The translations under genes and the position numbers were made by a program. DNA of 64,000 nucleotides from Kingdonia uniflora (Eukaryota; Streptophyta; Magnoliopsida; Ranunculales; Circaeasteraceae): NCBI GenBank assembly GCA_014058105.1, contig JACGCM010002638.1:90018-154017 (forward strand). The letters are read 5' to 3'. Positions 13,004-24,675 of the stretch are shown piece after piece. Under the pieces are notes generated by a model. It worked only from the letters and a program-made list of their open reading frames with translations, did not search any database and was not told where the DNA came from. Position 1 is the first letter of the stretch. Each line of letters opens with the position of its first letter.

Positions 13004-13809
13004 ATGCATTAAAATTGCTCTACTCAAGTAAACGTCTCTAATATTAATTAATTAATTTGTAATTAGCATTCAAGAGTAACATCGGTCAGTAAATTTTTAG
13101 CACTCGTAATGAATTTTATAGAACATAAAAACATTTATAACTACTTGTCTGAATCAAATACGTCCTCATTAATAACTATTTTCCCATAAACGACACCAGT
13201 ATATGCCATAAAAACAAATAGGAATCATCGACAACTTGATTAAGAGAAGAAAAATTAAATGAGCAATTGTAATGACCCGTATTTAATTATTCTTAATATT
13301 CACTCTTAATCCTATTTTTAATCTCATTGGCATATTAGATTCATTTCCTTCACACTAAGTTCGCATTCATTTCCTGCATGTACTCTTTCATCCATTCTAC
13401 TCATCCTTTATGTATCCATTTATTCCTTTCGGTGGTTTAGTATTAGATTTCTTTAGTAGCTTTGGGCGGTTCGGAGGTGTTTTGGAGTTAGAGGTGGTTT
13501 TGTGGCCTTGGGAGCCTGTAGAAAGTTTGGTAGTGGTATTTATGTATTGTGTGTGTGATTTGGGGTGGTTCCGATGAACTGTTGGAGTGGCCGGTGGATT
13601 TCCGGGGTCGCCCAAGGAAAAGATTCCTTTTTGGGGGCTTAAGCGTTTTGGTTGCCGAGGGGCGGTAGAGGTGGTGTGTTCACATTGGGGAACCTTGGTT
13701 GGGTCGTAAAAGTGTTTGTGTGGTGGTGGAGGTGGTCCATGGAGTCCTGGGGTGCCCGAGGTGGTCTGTGGTGTCTCCCGACAATTCTTAGCTTTCTGTA
13801 AGTCCAGTT

Positions 13810-13955
13810 TTTGAACAGACCAGTTCTGTTCGAACAGGACTTTGTCTGTTCGAGCAAGATCTTCTAGGGATAGTTTTCTTTCATCCTTACAACATTCTGT
13901 TTGAACAAGCCTTGTCCTGTTCGAACAGGATCTTCCCTGTTCGAGCAGAGGCGCG
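13810..13955 (+). repeat. GTTCGAACAGG mini-repeat zone in LTR
   Basis: About six copies of the palindromic GTTCGAAC-type unit in the same place relative to the leader as in the other LTRs. Confidence 0.78.
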
Positions 13956-14124
13956 ATTTCAGCTCCGTCTGGGTTAATATACTTCATTTCTTCATTCCTC
14001 TTTTCACTCCTTCACTTTCTCCTCTCCCTAATCTTTTCCTCTCTCATCCTCACTCCTAATCCAACCTTCCTCTTCGCTCATGGATTCTTCCTCAGCTTCG
14101 CCGCGATCTCTTCTCCTATCCTCG

Positions 14125-14130
14125 GTAAGT
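14125..14130 (+). promoter_or_regulatory. Splice-donor-like motif in LTR leader
   Basis: GTAAGT after CCTCG, directly downstream of the CT-rich leader. The equivalent positions in related LTRs are GTGAGT at 5053-5058 and 24892-24897. A conserved position suggests a leader intron; this is inference only. Confidence 0.4.
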
Positions 14131-15829
14131 AATTCCCTTATTCCTTTCCGTCAATTCTGCTTGATTTGGCTTAGGGTTTGATTTCTAGGATTTGGATTTT
14201 ATTCTCGTTTCCTTAAATTGCCAATTATTTGTTGTTCCTAGTGTGTGTTAGATTACCAGGCGTTCCATTTGCTTTTCCGCGGATCCTAGTTGGGTTTCGG
14301 GTTGGCTCTCCGCAGGACTTGGGATTTCCTTCAGGCGAGTTTTCCCTTCATTTCTAAATTCCTCTACTAGTTAATAGATGTTGATTTTAGTAGTACTCTG
14401 AGCATAGAAGTATTGTGATCAGTTAGGGTTTATTTTCATATTACTTCTCCGTATAATTGTTAACTCTTTAGTTACTATAGTTACATTGGCTTTGGGTTTT
14501 GCTAGAAGTTGTTAGTGTAGTTACTAGTAGTTGCATTCTTGTTGTTGGGTTCAGTCTTCTAGAGACTAAGGTTGTTTAGTTGTGATAACGGTTAGGTTGT
14601 TGTTTTATCTGTTTAGATGGTGCAACCGAGTCATTGGGCATTTTGTTTAGGATTGTTGCCACGCTCTTCTGTAGGTGGTTATCCTATGTTTATTTGCCGG
14701 GTTCACAGCTGCTACATTGTGATCCTCGGGATCTGTTGCATCTTTTCAAATCATGCAAACTCTTTAAACTTATCGAGATTGGATACATAACAAAGCTCTA
14801 CATCGCTTGACCTCCGATAGGATCGTAGGAGTCCTACATCGGGTTGAAATAGTAGGTGGGTCCAGGATAGATACTATCATACCTTATAAACCTATCCGGG
14901 AGTGTGGGAAGGTATGAGAAAGTATTTACAATCCGGTACAGGGCTTATCCTTGAGGTTGAAACTTCTCAGAATAAAATACAGTTCGGACGTTGGCTCCGT
15001 GGGTTGAAAAGCCCAGAACACTTTGATCAAGTGAGTATCAACTATCTTGGTCGAGCTTGAAAAAAATCGTACCCATTGTATCCCTTTAACAAATCTCTTT
15101 AAGTCAAACATGCTAGTGGTTGATCAACCATTAATTATTATAATAGGATTGCATCACATTTTCAACATCAACTCATTTAGCATTTAAAACTTAGTGCATA
15201 TCACATCATTGGCATATCATTGCATCTTTCCCTCATTGTCACATTCCCTCCTTTTCTTATATTCCTTATTCTTACTCTGGTTACTCTTATATTTCCTTTC
15301 TATTCTTACTACTCAGTTACTTGGATCATGAATCTATTAGTTACTATTATTCTACTTTAACTTACTCTATCTATTTCACTTCACTCTCCTTATCTGTATC
15401 TATTTACTAGTATGTTATTTAGACTTGTTGGGTATTCAGTGAGCCGTGGTTTTGCTCACTCTCGCATTGTTTCTCCCTCTTTCAGAGGTTGAGTAGTTTG
15501 AGTTGCTGAGAGCCTCAGCAGTATTTGGAGCAGTTGACACTGCCGACCAATTTTAGTTTAGACTTTTGTTGTTATCTCAGCGTATGTTGTTATACTTTAT
15601 TTTGGATATTGTATATATTTTTGTCAGATATGTATATATGTGTTTCGCTTCCGCTATGTTGTTATTTCATTTCTTTACTCTGATGATTATTGCTATATGT
15701 GAATAGCCGAGCCAGAATTTGTCTACGACTTGACTATTTGTAGGGTAGAATCTTTGGATTCCCCGACCTGCACTACTTAAAATCTAGTAATTGGTTAAGC
15801 TACCGATTACCGGATTTTGGGGAGCGACA

Positions 15830-17661
15830 ACAATAATTGTGTGCTTTACCACCGTACAAACATATAAATTATGATATTTTTACAGTTTTAACCCTTCCTA
15901 TGTTCCTTTTATGAGTAAAATTTGTTGCAGTTGTAGATATGATCTTAAGCATTTTTGGTTTTTGAATATAGAATTTAATTAGATTTTAATTGAAATGAAT
16001 TACTATTTTGTAAGAACTACTCGAAACTGGCCTAATAGGATATATTTTACATCACTATGGTACCGTGAGCAGAGCACACTTGATATAGTATCTATTTTGT
16101 TATCTTCACATAAACAAATCATAATAGTGTACCTCATCGTGATTTGGCGACAAGTATAGAGTACTCGTTAACATTGCTCTACTTAAGTGATGTCTCTAAT
16201 CATACTTATTTAATTTTTAATTAGCAGACAAGAGTTGCATTTTTAAGGAAAATTGTCGCCCTCGTGGTGATTTTTATAAATCATAAAACTTTAATAATTA
16301 CTTATCTAAATTAAATACTTCCTTTTTACTAGATATTTTCCCATAAACGACACTAGTACTCGTCATGCGTTAAAATTGCTCTACTGATGTAATTCTTCTT
16401 ATCTTAATTAATTTGCCTTTAGAAAACACGAATAACATTGTCAACAATATTGTCACACTCGTGACGATTTCTACAAAATGTAAAAACATTTATAACTACT
16501 AATCTTAATCAAATACATCATTTTACTAACTATTTTCCCATAAACGATACCAGTACACGCCATGCGTTAAAATTTCTCTACCCAAGTAACGTCTCTAATT
16601 TTAATTAATTTATTTATAATTACCAGACAAGAGTAACTTCTGTCAGCCAAATTGTCATAGTTGTGATGATTTTTATAAAACATAAAAATATTTATAACTA
16701 CTTATCTGAATCAAATACGTCATCTTTACTAACTATTTTCCCATAAACGACACCCGTACACGTCATGCGTTAAAATTTCCCTACTCAAGTAATAAATATG
16801 ATCTTAATTAATTAATTTGTAATTAGCAGACAAAAGTAACACATGTCAGAAAGTCTCGCACTCGTGATAATTTTTAACTACTTGTCATCAACATCTGATC
16901 TGTGACGTTTAGGTAAGAACTTAAATAGCATAAATCATGCTCATTTTGTCATCCCCTTTATCTAGAATTACATATTAATATTAAAATCATTCATTCTTGC
17001 CCAAACCCTTCCCAAAAAATCGATCCCTAATTCGTAAGTTTAAAACCCTTAAATTTACTGGAATTACTTGCTTCAGATTCGGTGTCGGATAATGGGGAGG
17101 TGAAGAGAGTAGATGAGCATAGTTTTTAGTGATTAGAGGAGTACCAAAATTATACTCTGACAAAGGCGGGGAAAGAAAGAAAACGACTTTGCTTCTTCTG
17201 GTTTTTCTGCAAATGATTTTTTTGGGTAGTGCGATAAGATATTTTGAACTTTTATGGTTTTGAGTTTTTTCGGTTACTAACTTTAGTTATATGGGGCCCA
17301 CCCTTTAAAGAATGCCAAAAGATGACTCATCACTCACCGAATAAGTATAGCATCGTAATGTATATGGTATATGCGTAAGTTTATAGTATGCATTTAAATT
17401 ACTCTACTCAAGTGACGTCTCTGATATAGTAATAACTAATTTGTAATTAGCATACAATAGTAACATCAGTTAGTAAATTTGTTGCACTCATAACCATTTT
17501 TATAGAACATAATAACATTTATAACTACTGGTCTGAATCAATACGTCCTCTTTACTAACTATTTTCCCCTAAAGAACACCAGTACACGCCACAAAAACTA
17601 ACAGGAATCATCAGCAATTTACTTAAGAAAAGAAAAAAAACTTTAAACAGTGTTTCAATTG
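15830..17661 (+). repeat. Modular satellite array, block 3
   Basis: About five core anchors (16176, 16379, 16574, 16779, 17400), the right part of one C module, one B module and the left part of another C module. Confidence 0.92.
16884..17388 (+). repeat. Satellite module B, copy 7
   Basis: Full-length copy. The preceding core is shortened just before the entry point. GGGGCCCACCC is present near 17294. Confidence 0.83.
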
Positions 17662-18224
17662 TGTAGTGTCCCAAATTATTTTTCTTCTATTTTTTTTATT
17701 ATTATTCATTATGCATTCATACATTAATGCATTCACACATTTTGCATCCTCATATTTTTGCATTTATCAGGTTTTGTGTTTTCCATTTTCTGTGTTTCGA
17801 TGGTTCGGGTGGTTATTGGGCGGAGGAGGTAGTGTTGAGGTTTTGGGAGCCTATGGTTGGCTTGGTGGAGGCTTGTTGTTGTGTTATTATTGTTGTGTTA
17901 TTGTTATTGTTGTGTGGTGTGTGATCCGGGGCAGACCTGTGTTACGTTTTCTCCTTTGGGTTTCTCCAGTTTTCGTTGGAGGGAATCTTTTGTTTTTGAA
18001 GTTCAGGGTTGTTTCTGTTTAGATATATTCGAACAGACCATTTTATGTATGAATATGTTTCATTCTCCATCATTTTATTTGAACAAACCTTGCTCTATTC
18101 AAATATGTTTCATTCTACTTCATTTTATTCGAACAAATGTTGTTTGGATACTGTGTTTTAGTTTTGTAGAGACTGATGTTATTTGGAAGTTATGACGGGC
18201 GAGTCACTGTTTGCATCTGTGTTA

Positions 18225-18365
18225 GGTTTGTTTACCATCCTCTGAGGCAGGTGGTTATCCTATGTGTGTGTTGGCCTCGTTGGGGCTGTTGTGTTAGGAT
18301 TATTTACCATTATCTTTGGCAGGTGGTTATCCTATGTGTGTATTGGCTGTGTGGTGGCTGTTTTG
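18225..18365 (+). repeat. 72-bp tandem repeat in LTR, 2 copies
   Basis: Two units containing CAGGTGGTTATCCTATGTGTG start 72 bp apart (18248 and 18320). The matching unit occurs twice in the 3' LTR, three times in the LTR at 28412-30962 and once at 13268-15829. Confidence 0.8.
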
Positions 18366-18842
18366 TTTTGATCCTTGGGATCTGTTTCCAGTGTGGGTTT
18401 TTTTGTATTCTTTTAACTTAACGGGTCGGATACATAACAAAGCTCTACATCGGCTCGTCCCTCGATAGGTCCAAGGATACCTATATCAGGTTGAAATAGT
18501 AGGTGAAGTTCGGGCTGGACACTATCATATCTATTACCCTTCGGGAGTGTAGGATGGTATTAGACAGTTTCCTCATGTCCCCGTCTTATCCTCCGTGAGG
18601 TTGAAATTCCTTGGAATTGTAAATAAAGTTTGGACGTTGGCTCTATGGGTTGCAAAGCCCGGAACACTCTGATCAAGTGATAAATCCTTCAGCGTGGTCG
18701 AGCTGGTAGCCCAATCGAACCCATTGTATCCAATTAAGATCTCTTTAAGGTTATTAGGCATTAGCAGCTGATCAGCCCAAAACATTGATTTATAGGGTCT
18801 AGTTCCCTGGGTTTTTAACATCATGAACATCCACGTTAGAAT

Positions 18843-18898
18843 AATTCTTGAATCATATCATATCATAGCATATCATATTATATCATCACATCATCGCA
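18843..18898 (+). repeat. ATCAT/ATCATATC microsatellite in LTR
   Basis: Imperfect run of ATCATATC units. The same stretch is present in the 3' LTR (25968-26020) and, inverted, in the LTR at 28412-30962 (about 28,980-29,045). Confidence 0.8.
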
Positions 18899-19440
18899 TC
18901 ACTTCAATATTACTGTTCCTCTTCTCTTACTCTATTCCTTACTTTATTCATCACTTACATATTACTGTTCCTTTTACTATTCCTTATCTCATTCACCTCT
19001 CCCTCTTATCTTTGTATTAGTTTGATTAGTAGGTTATTTTAGACTGGTTGGGCATTAGTGAGCTGTGGCTTTGCTCACTCTCATATTTTCCCTATTTTTA
19101 AGGTAGAGTTGTTGCTAGTTTTACTTAGGGTTTCAGCTGTATTGGATCCAGTGTGCAGTTGCAGATCCGTTTTGGTTTTAGTATTTCCTGTACGATCTTA
19201 GCTTTTGACGCTGTGTATTATTCGAGATATTGTATGTACATTTTCGATTAATATATATGTATCTTTTTGCTTTCGCTTCATTCTTTTTACTCTGATGATA
19301 TTGCTATAGTGAATGACTGAGCTATTTCCTATTAGCAAGGTTATTTGTGGGGGTGAATTCTTGGATTCCCCAACTTGCACACTCTAGATGACATTGTTTT
19401 AGATATGCTATAATATTTGGATTTTGGGGTGTGACAGACT

Positions 19441-19452
19441 TGGTATCAGAGC
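19441..19452 (+). other. Primer binding site (initiator tRNA-Met type)
   Basis: TGGTATCAGAGC, four bases after the end of the 5' LTR. It is complementary to the 3' end of plant initiator tRNA-Met, the usual primer of this family. Confidence 0.9.
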
Positions 19453-19592
19453 TGTAGGTTAATTTCTATCTCTGTTCTTGCATATCATATGACAAGTTAT
19501 TTTTCTAGACGGAGTTAGGTCGATTCTTTTTAGTTTTACGTATTTTATTATATTTTCTCCTTTCCTGAGGTGTGTGTTTTTTGTTCGTATAG

Positions 19593-20662
19593 ATGGCTAG
19601 AGGTAGCAGAGGCAGAGGCAGGGGCAGAGGTCGCACAGTAGCCCGTGGCCGTAGAGGTTTACGTAGTGGTGTACTTGTTGATGAGCCAGCGCTCGGTCAG
19701 GAGAGTTTGGGATCTGTTTCGATTGTTTAGGACAAGCAGATAGTTTTGGAGGCTGGGGTTGATGTGGGAGCAGTACTGGGGGACTAGATTCATCAGGATA
19801 TTCCAGTTGTTCCCGGTATTTCAGCGGAGATGAAACAGTTTATGGAGAGTTTCACAGCTTACTTCCAGTAGGCCAGGAGGCCAACGGTCAAAGAGTACAG
19901 TTACCTTGAGCAGTTTCAAAAGTATAAACATCCAAAAAAATTTGGCACGTTGGTTCCTTCTGAGGTAGAGACATGGTTCAAGTCCATTGAGAAGACATTG
20001 AACGCGATGAAGTGTCAGGATGATCAGAGGGTGATACTTGCTACATATCTTTTACAGGTGAGGCAGATTATTGGTAGATACAGCCAAGAGGACTATTGTA
20101 GAGACTCCAGTGCTTTGGACATCCTTTCAGGATCAGTTCTTCGAATAATATTTCCCGCAGAGTTACAGAGACTCTTGTATCTCTGAGTTTTATGCGCTTG
20201 AGCAGGGCGATATGTGCATTTCGAGATATGGTCAGCGATTCAACGAGCTCTCTCGATATGTTCTGTTTATTATTCAGGATGAGGAGTAGCACAAGATGAA
20301 AATTTTAAAGGGTCTTCATCCGTAATTCAGGAAGTTTTTATTGTCTCGGGAGCTAGTTCGTATAGAGAGGTTTTATCTAAAGCTTTGGCGATAAAGCAGA
20401 ACGATATTGAGGATCAAAAGTCCAAGGACTTGAAGAACCAAGTGAGACAAGATCAAAGACCCGATAAGGGCAAACAAGTCCAGAGTCAGTATGAGAGCTT
20501 GGGTCTGAAGAGATTGAAGTTGGGAATTAATGATGGTGCTCCAGCTAGAGTTAGGGGAGGGCAGCTTACTTTTGGTACGTGTTGGAACTGCAGGGAGATA
20601 GGGCATACCAAGAAGTTTTATCCTAAGCTAGGCAGAGGTCCTCAGCCTTTGCGACAGTTTTA
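19593..20662 (+). pseudogene. gag: gag (nucleocapsid-capsid) of the Tekay-like element, broken
   Basis: The likely start is ATG 19593, which opens an Arg/Gly-rich N-terminus (MARGSRGRGRGRGR). The frame is interrupted by TAG at 19728 and further stops, mostly CAG-to-TAG type. The capsid part is readable in the same frame (about 19,860-20,186, with VETWFKSIEKTLNAM), then is broken, then readable again at 20385-20662. The zinc knuckle CWNC-x4-H-x4-Y at about 20,579-20,620 has lost its last cysteine (Tyr instead), so nucleic-acid binding would be impaired even without the stops. Gag packages element RNA in the cytoplasm. Confidence 0.85.
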
Positions 20663-20875
20663 GGGTCCCATTGGCCACCAGCTGCGACCTCACCAAATTT
20701 AGCAGTTTCATGATCCTCAGGATAGAAAGATAGTTTCAAGCCCTCAGGGTGGGTAGAGACAGCAACATCCGATTAAGCTACAGGGCCAGGGTTAGGGCCA
20801 TGGGCAGGGCAAGATGCACGCAGTTGGGAGGCAAGGTGCTCACGTCGTTCCTCTGTGGTGGAAGGTACAATTCAT

Positions 20876-21330
20876 ATTTCTTATACGCCCGCTAGAGTTC
20901 TTTCTGATTCAGGTGCATCCCATTCATTCATATGATACATTTTTCTTTGTTCCATTAGTTTTGAGTCTTCCTTGTTGTTAGACGAGATTTCTGTGGGTAC
21001 TCCTCTCGATACTTCAGTGTTATTTCTTGTATTTTGTAGAGATTGCCCGATAGTTGTTTGCGGTCACGTTCTTTCAGCAGACTTGTAGTACTTCCGATGC
21101 AGGAGTTTGACATTATCCTGGGTATGGATTGGTTGTCAACGCATCGAGTTACTTTAGACTATTTTGAACGGTCAGCTACTTTCACTATCCCTGGGGAGAA
21201 GCGGTTTGTGTTTTCTAGTTCGAAACCTGCGCGGTCAGGGGATGGCTTATTGGCATTCTTAGATTTAGAGACCTCTGGTGTCGATGTTAGTTCTATTCCG
21301 GTTGTGTGTGACTTTTCAGATGTTTTCTAG
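20876..21330 (+). pseudogene. Aspartic protease of the Tekay-like element, broken
   Basis: The active-site motif DSGASHSFI is encoded at about 20,908-20,935 and followed by an in-frame TGA. The C-terminal part, IILGMDWLSTHRVTLDY, lies at about 21,112-21,165 in another frame. Family knowledge: it matures Gag-Pol. The frameshift between the two halves and the stop show it is dead. Confidence 0.8.
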
Positions 21331-22094
21331 AAGATACCTGGTTTGCCTCCGGCGAGAGAGATTGATTTTTGTATAGATCTTTTACCTGGTATAGCTCTGA
21401 TTTTAAAGGCTCCATATCGTATGGCACCGGTTGAGCTGAAGGAATTATATGATCAGATATCTGAGTTAATGGATCAAAAGTTTATCTGACCGAATACTTC
21501 ACCGTGGGGCGCTCCAGTGTTATTTGCTAAGAAGAAGGACGGGTCTATGCATATTTGTATTATTTATGAGTCTTGTTTGACCAGCTTCGGGAAGCACAAT
21601 TCTTTTTGAAGATTAATCTCAGATCAGGTTACCATCAGTTGAGAATCAAGAAGGAGGATATTTCTAAGATGGCGCTCAGGACGCGTTATGGGCACTGCAA
21701 GTTTCAGGCTATGCCATTTGGATTCACGAATGCTCCTGCAGCTTTTATGGATTTGATGATCCGAGTTTTTCATCCTTATCTAGACCGGTTCGTTATTCTG
21801 TTTGTGGATGACATTCTCATTTATTCGAAGACCGAGGCCGAGCATGAGGAATACTTGAAGATTTCATTACAGACCTTGAGGGAGAACGAGTTGTTTGCTA
21901 AATTTGAGAAGTGTGATTTTTTGCAGAAGGAGGTGAAATTTCTAGGTCACGTGGTATCTAAGGATGGCATCACAGTGGATCCTTCTAAGGTTGAGGCCAT
22001 TATAGATTGGGTTCAGCAGACTAATGTTACAAATATACGTAGTTTTCTGGGTTTAGCTGGGTACTATCGTAGATTCATCGAAGGATTTTCTTGA
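21331..22094 (+). pseudogene. Reverse transcriptase of the Tekay-like element, broken
   Basis: Readable blocks are the N-terminal [11 protein letters not shown] region, then [16 protein letters not shown], then [22 protein letters not shown] and the catalytic [10 protein letters not shown] (about 21,799-21,828), then [10 protein letters not shown] and [16 protein letters not shown]. In-frame stops occur at TAG 21328-21330 and TGA near 21,487. A deletion of about 15-20 residues plus frameshift near 21,570 removes the segment normally between KKDGS and FDQLR. Confidence 0.87.
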
Positions 22095-22560
22095 ATTGCA
22101 GCCCCGCTGACTCGTTTGACTCAGAATGATGTTAGATTTGTTTGGGATGACAAGTGCGATTTGGTATTTACCGAGTTAAAGAAGTGATTGACTACAGCTC
22201 CAGTTCTTATTGTTCCTTCCAGCGAGCAAAAATATATGGTTTACAGTGATGCATCACTCAGTGGACTTGGCTGTGTGTTGATGCAGGAGGGAAAGGTTGT
22301 TGCTTATGCTTCTAGACAACTTAAGGTGTACAAGAGGAACTATCCTACCCATGACCTCGAGTTGGCAGTTATGGTATTTTCTTTGAAGATTTGGCGACAT
22401 TACCTTTACGGAGAGAAGTTTGAGCTCTTTTCAGATCATAAGAGTTTGAAATACCTTTTCTCTTAGAAGGAGTTGAATATGAGGCAACACATATGATGTT
22501 GACTTGTAGTATCACCCAGGAAGGCAAATGTGGTGGTTGACTCCTTGAGCCACTTGCCTA
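22095..22560 (+). pseudogene. RNase H of the Tekay-like element, broken
   Basis: [32 protein letters not shown] and [11 protein letters not shown] are readable at 22,188-22,466 in the same frame as the RT. Stops at both borders (TGA in TTTTCTTGA, TGA in AAGTGATTG, TAG in TCTTAGAAG) look like CGA and CAG codons changed by C to T. Confidence 0.85.
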
Positions 22561-22714
22561 GGGGATTTCTTGCTCGTCTGATGATTCGTGAGTGGTTGTT
22601 ACTTCACGATATTGCAGATTCGGGACTAAGTTTATTTTCACGAGGCACCAGTGGTTTTGTTGCTAATTTGAGAGTTAAACCATCTCTGATTTCTCAGATT
22701 GTGGAAGCTCAGTA

Positions 22715-23640
22715 GCAGGATGCAAAGTTACAATCTTAGGCTTCAGATGATAGCAGACCCAATTGGACAGTTAGTTCAAATAGTAGTATCAGATATAGGG
22801 GGAGATTATGTATGCCAGATTCAAAGATATTAAAGTGTGAGGTTATGAATGGGACTCTAGGCACTACCTAGATCCGTGAGCCCCATTCATAACCTCACGG
22901 CTCTAGGTATACTCTTCATCCAGGCAGTACCAAGATGTACCAGGACCTGAAGATCCATTATTTGTGGGATAACATGAAACGAGAGATAGCTGAGTTCATT
23001 TCCAAATCTTACATGTCAGCAAGTGAAGGCCGAGCACTAGAAACCAGTGGGGTAACTTAAACCCTTACAGATTCTGGAGTGGAAGTGGGAACATGGGACA
23101 ATGGATTTCATTTTGGGATTACCGAGGACAAAGAGAAATCATGATTCGATCTAGGTAATTATTGACCGATTGGCCAAGTTAGCTCACTTTATTCCGGTTC
23201 GCAAGACTTTGACCCTTGAGAAGTTGAGCAGGTTGTATATGAAAGAGATAATGCGATTGCATGGAGTACCTGTGTCTATAGTATCAGATCGAGATGCTAG
23301 GTTTACCGACAAATTTTGGAAGAGTTTTCAGCGAGCTATGGTTACTAGATTGGATTTTAGCACAGCGTTTCACCCCCAAACTGATGGTCAGATGGAGAGA
23401 GTTAACCAGATTCTTGTGGACATACTTTGAGCATGTGTGTTGGACTTCAAGGGCAGTAGGGTTGAGCATTTATCGTGGGCTGAGTTTACATAATAATAGC
23501 TTCCAGTCGAGCATTGGGATGGCACCTTATGAGGCTTTGTATGGTAGACCGTGCAGATAACCGTTGAGTTGGGCAGAGGTTGGTGAGCAGAGTTTACTGG
23601 GGCCAGATTTGGTTCGTGAGACAACATAGGCTATTTCTAT
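22715..23640 (+). pseudogene. Integrase core of the Tekay-like element, broken
   Basis: The HHCC zinc region is damaged by a one-base change near 23,010 and by the hairpin at 22837-22898. The catalytic core is readable: first Asp in TMDFILGLPR (near 23,100), second Asp in VSDRDARF (near 23,285), and Glu in TDGQMERVNQ (near 23,390). The core is interrupted by stops at about 23,155 and 23,430 and by a frame change. The downstream frame holds NNSFQSSIGMAPYEALYGR. All three DDE residues remain visible, but no continuous frame exists. Confidence 0.85.
22837..22898 (+). repeat. 17-bp perfect inverted repeat inside integrase
   Basis: GTGAGGTTATGAATGGG (22837-22853) and its exact reverse complement (22882-22898) with a 28-base loop. 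With one mismatch the arms extend about 4 bp further inward. The sequence interrupts the integrase N-terminal coding region. Confidence 0.85.
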
Positions 23641-24142
23641 TATTAGAGATCGGTTACATATAGCACAGAGTCGACAGAAAAGTTATGTAGACATTCGCAG
23701 GAGATCATTAAAGTTTGAGACTGGGGATCACGTTTTACTCAAGGTTTCCCCGATGAAGGGCGTGATAAGTTTCAGTAAGAAGGGGAAGTGGGCTTCGAGA
23801 TTCATTGGACCTTTTGAGATACTTGCCAAAGTTAGAGAGTTGGCTTACCATTTGGCATTGCAACCGCAGCTGGATAGAGTTCACAATGTGTTTCATGTAT
23901 CGATGCTCAGGAAGTATGAACGGGATCCTATTCTTGTGATTAATTGGGAGCACCTAGAGGTTCAGGAAGATGCCTCGTATGTGGAGCATCCGGTGTGTAT
24001 TTTGGACCGAGAGGATAAGGTTCTACACAGCAAGGTTATTCCTTTCGTGAAGGCACAATGGGGTCACCATGGACTTGGTGAGGCTTCTTGGGAGTTGGAG
24101 GCAGATGTGAGAGATCGTTATCCGCACTTGTTCTCGGGTTGA
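23641..24142 (+). pseudogene. Integrase C-terminus and chromodomain-like tail
   Basis: Open from 23753 to the TGA at 24140-24142 (129 codons). It contains the GPFEILAKV and HNVFHVSMLRKY blocks typical of the gypsy integrase C-terminus. The tail then reads HPVCILDRE, KVIPFVKAQWG and ASWELEADVRDRYPHLF, the pattern of plant chromovirus chromodomains of the Tekay/Del type. Such tails are thought to bind heterochromatin marks and guide integration. Longest undamaged coding stretch of the element. Confidence 0.82.
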
Positions 24143-24175
24143 GGTATGTGGAATTTCCGGCTTAAATTTCTTTTT

Positions 24176-24187
24176 AGGAGGGTAGAA
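24176..24187 (+). other. Polypurine tract
   Basis: AGGAGGGTAGAA directly before the 3' LTR; the expected plus-strand primer site. Confidence 0.8.
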
Positions 24188-24534
24188 TGTAGTGTCCCAA
24201 TTTTTTTATTTTTTATTTTATTATTATTCTTTATGCATTTATACATTATTGCATCCACACATTTTGCATCCTCATATTTTTGCATTTATCAGGTTTTGTG
24301 TTTTCCATTTTCTGTGTTTCGGTGGATTTGGTGAATATTGGGCAAAGGAGGTAGTGTTGAGGTTTTGGGAGCCTGTGGTTGGCTAGGTGGAGACTTGTTG
24401 GTATTGTTGTTGTTGTGTTATTGCTGTTATTATGTGGTGTGTGATCCGGGGTGGACCTGTGCTAGGTTTTCTCCTTTGGGTTTCTCCAGTTTTCGAATCT
24501 TTTATTTTTGGAGTTCTGGGCTGTTTCTGTTCAG

Positions 24535-24675
24535 ATCTATTCAAGCAGACCTATTTCTGTTCGAATATGTTTCATTCTGCTTTATTTTATTCGAACAAAC
24601 CTTGCTCTATTCGAATATGTTTCATTCTGCTTCATTTTGATCAAACAAAAATATCTTATGTTCGAACAGAGGTGT
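24535..24675 (+). repeat. GTTCGAACA mini-repeat zone in 3' LTR
   Basis: About six degenerate units of the palindromic GTTCGAAC type in U3, spaced 25-40 bp. Confidence 0.75.

Larger units (their letters stand above)
8645..13267 (+). repeat. Modular satellite array, block 2
   Basis: The array resumes in the same phase after the solo LTR. About 12 core anchors (8699, 8902, 9106, 9304, 9946, 10534, 10740, 10946, 11586, 12178, 12382, 13019), three B modules and three C starts were counted. The order core-B-core-C-core recurs three times. Confidence 0.92.
13268..15829 (+). mobile_element. Solo LTR, long-LTR gypsy (Tekay/Del-like) family
   Basis: TGTAATGACCCG to GGGGAGCGACA, 2,562 bp, flanked by GCAAT and ACAAT (5 bp, one mismatch). 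It carries the GTTCGAACAG repeats, a CT-rich leader with GTAAGT, and CAGGCGAGT. It also has the GATACATAACAAAGCTCTACATCG block and the terminal CTACCGATTACCGGATTTTGGGG found in the related copies. There is no coding interior. A 196-codon minus-strand open frame (13397-13987) lies over the U3 region and is judged incidental. Confidence 0.85.
13207..16165 (+). repeat. Satellite module C, copy 4, split by a solo LTR
   Basis: The left part (13207-13267) ends at GAGCAAT and the right part (15830-16165) resumes with ACAATAATTGTGTGC. The two parts join into a normal C module once the 2.56-kb LTR is removed. The right part retains the RNWPNRIYF and DIVSILLSSH stretch. Confidence 0.85.
17662..19436 (+). 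repeat. 5' LTR (1,775 bp, internally deleted)
   Basis: TGTAGTGTCCC to GGGGTGTGACA. It aligns with the 3' LTR except that about 590 bp are missing near position 18,147. The missing part corresponds roughly to 24,645-25,260 of the 3' LTR, which holds the last GTTCGAAC units, the CT-rich leader and the donor-like motif. This LTR has therefore lost its own promoter region. Confidence 0.88.

Noticed and set aside
13397..13987. 196-codon minus-strand open frame, the longest in the window, proline-rich
   Set aside because: It lies over the U3 region of a solo LTR. The equivalent regions of the other LTR copies are not open in this frame, and part of it is just the translated GTTCGAAC repeat.
17666..18421. 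Several overlapping plus-strand open frames with Val/Leu/Cys-rich, membrane-like peptides
   Set aside because: All are inside the U3 of an LTR. The G/T-rich base composition alone gives such peptides, and the matching frames in the 3' LTR differ.
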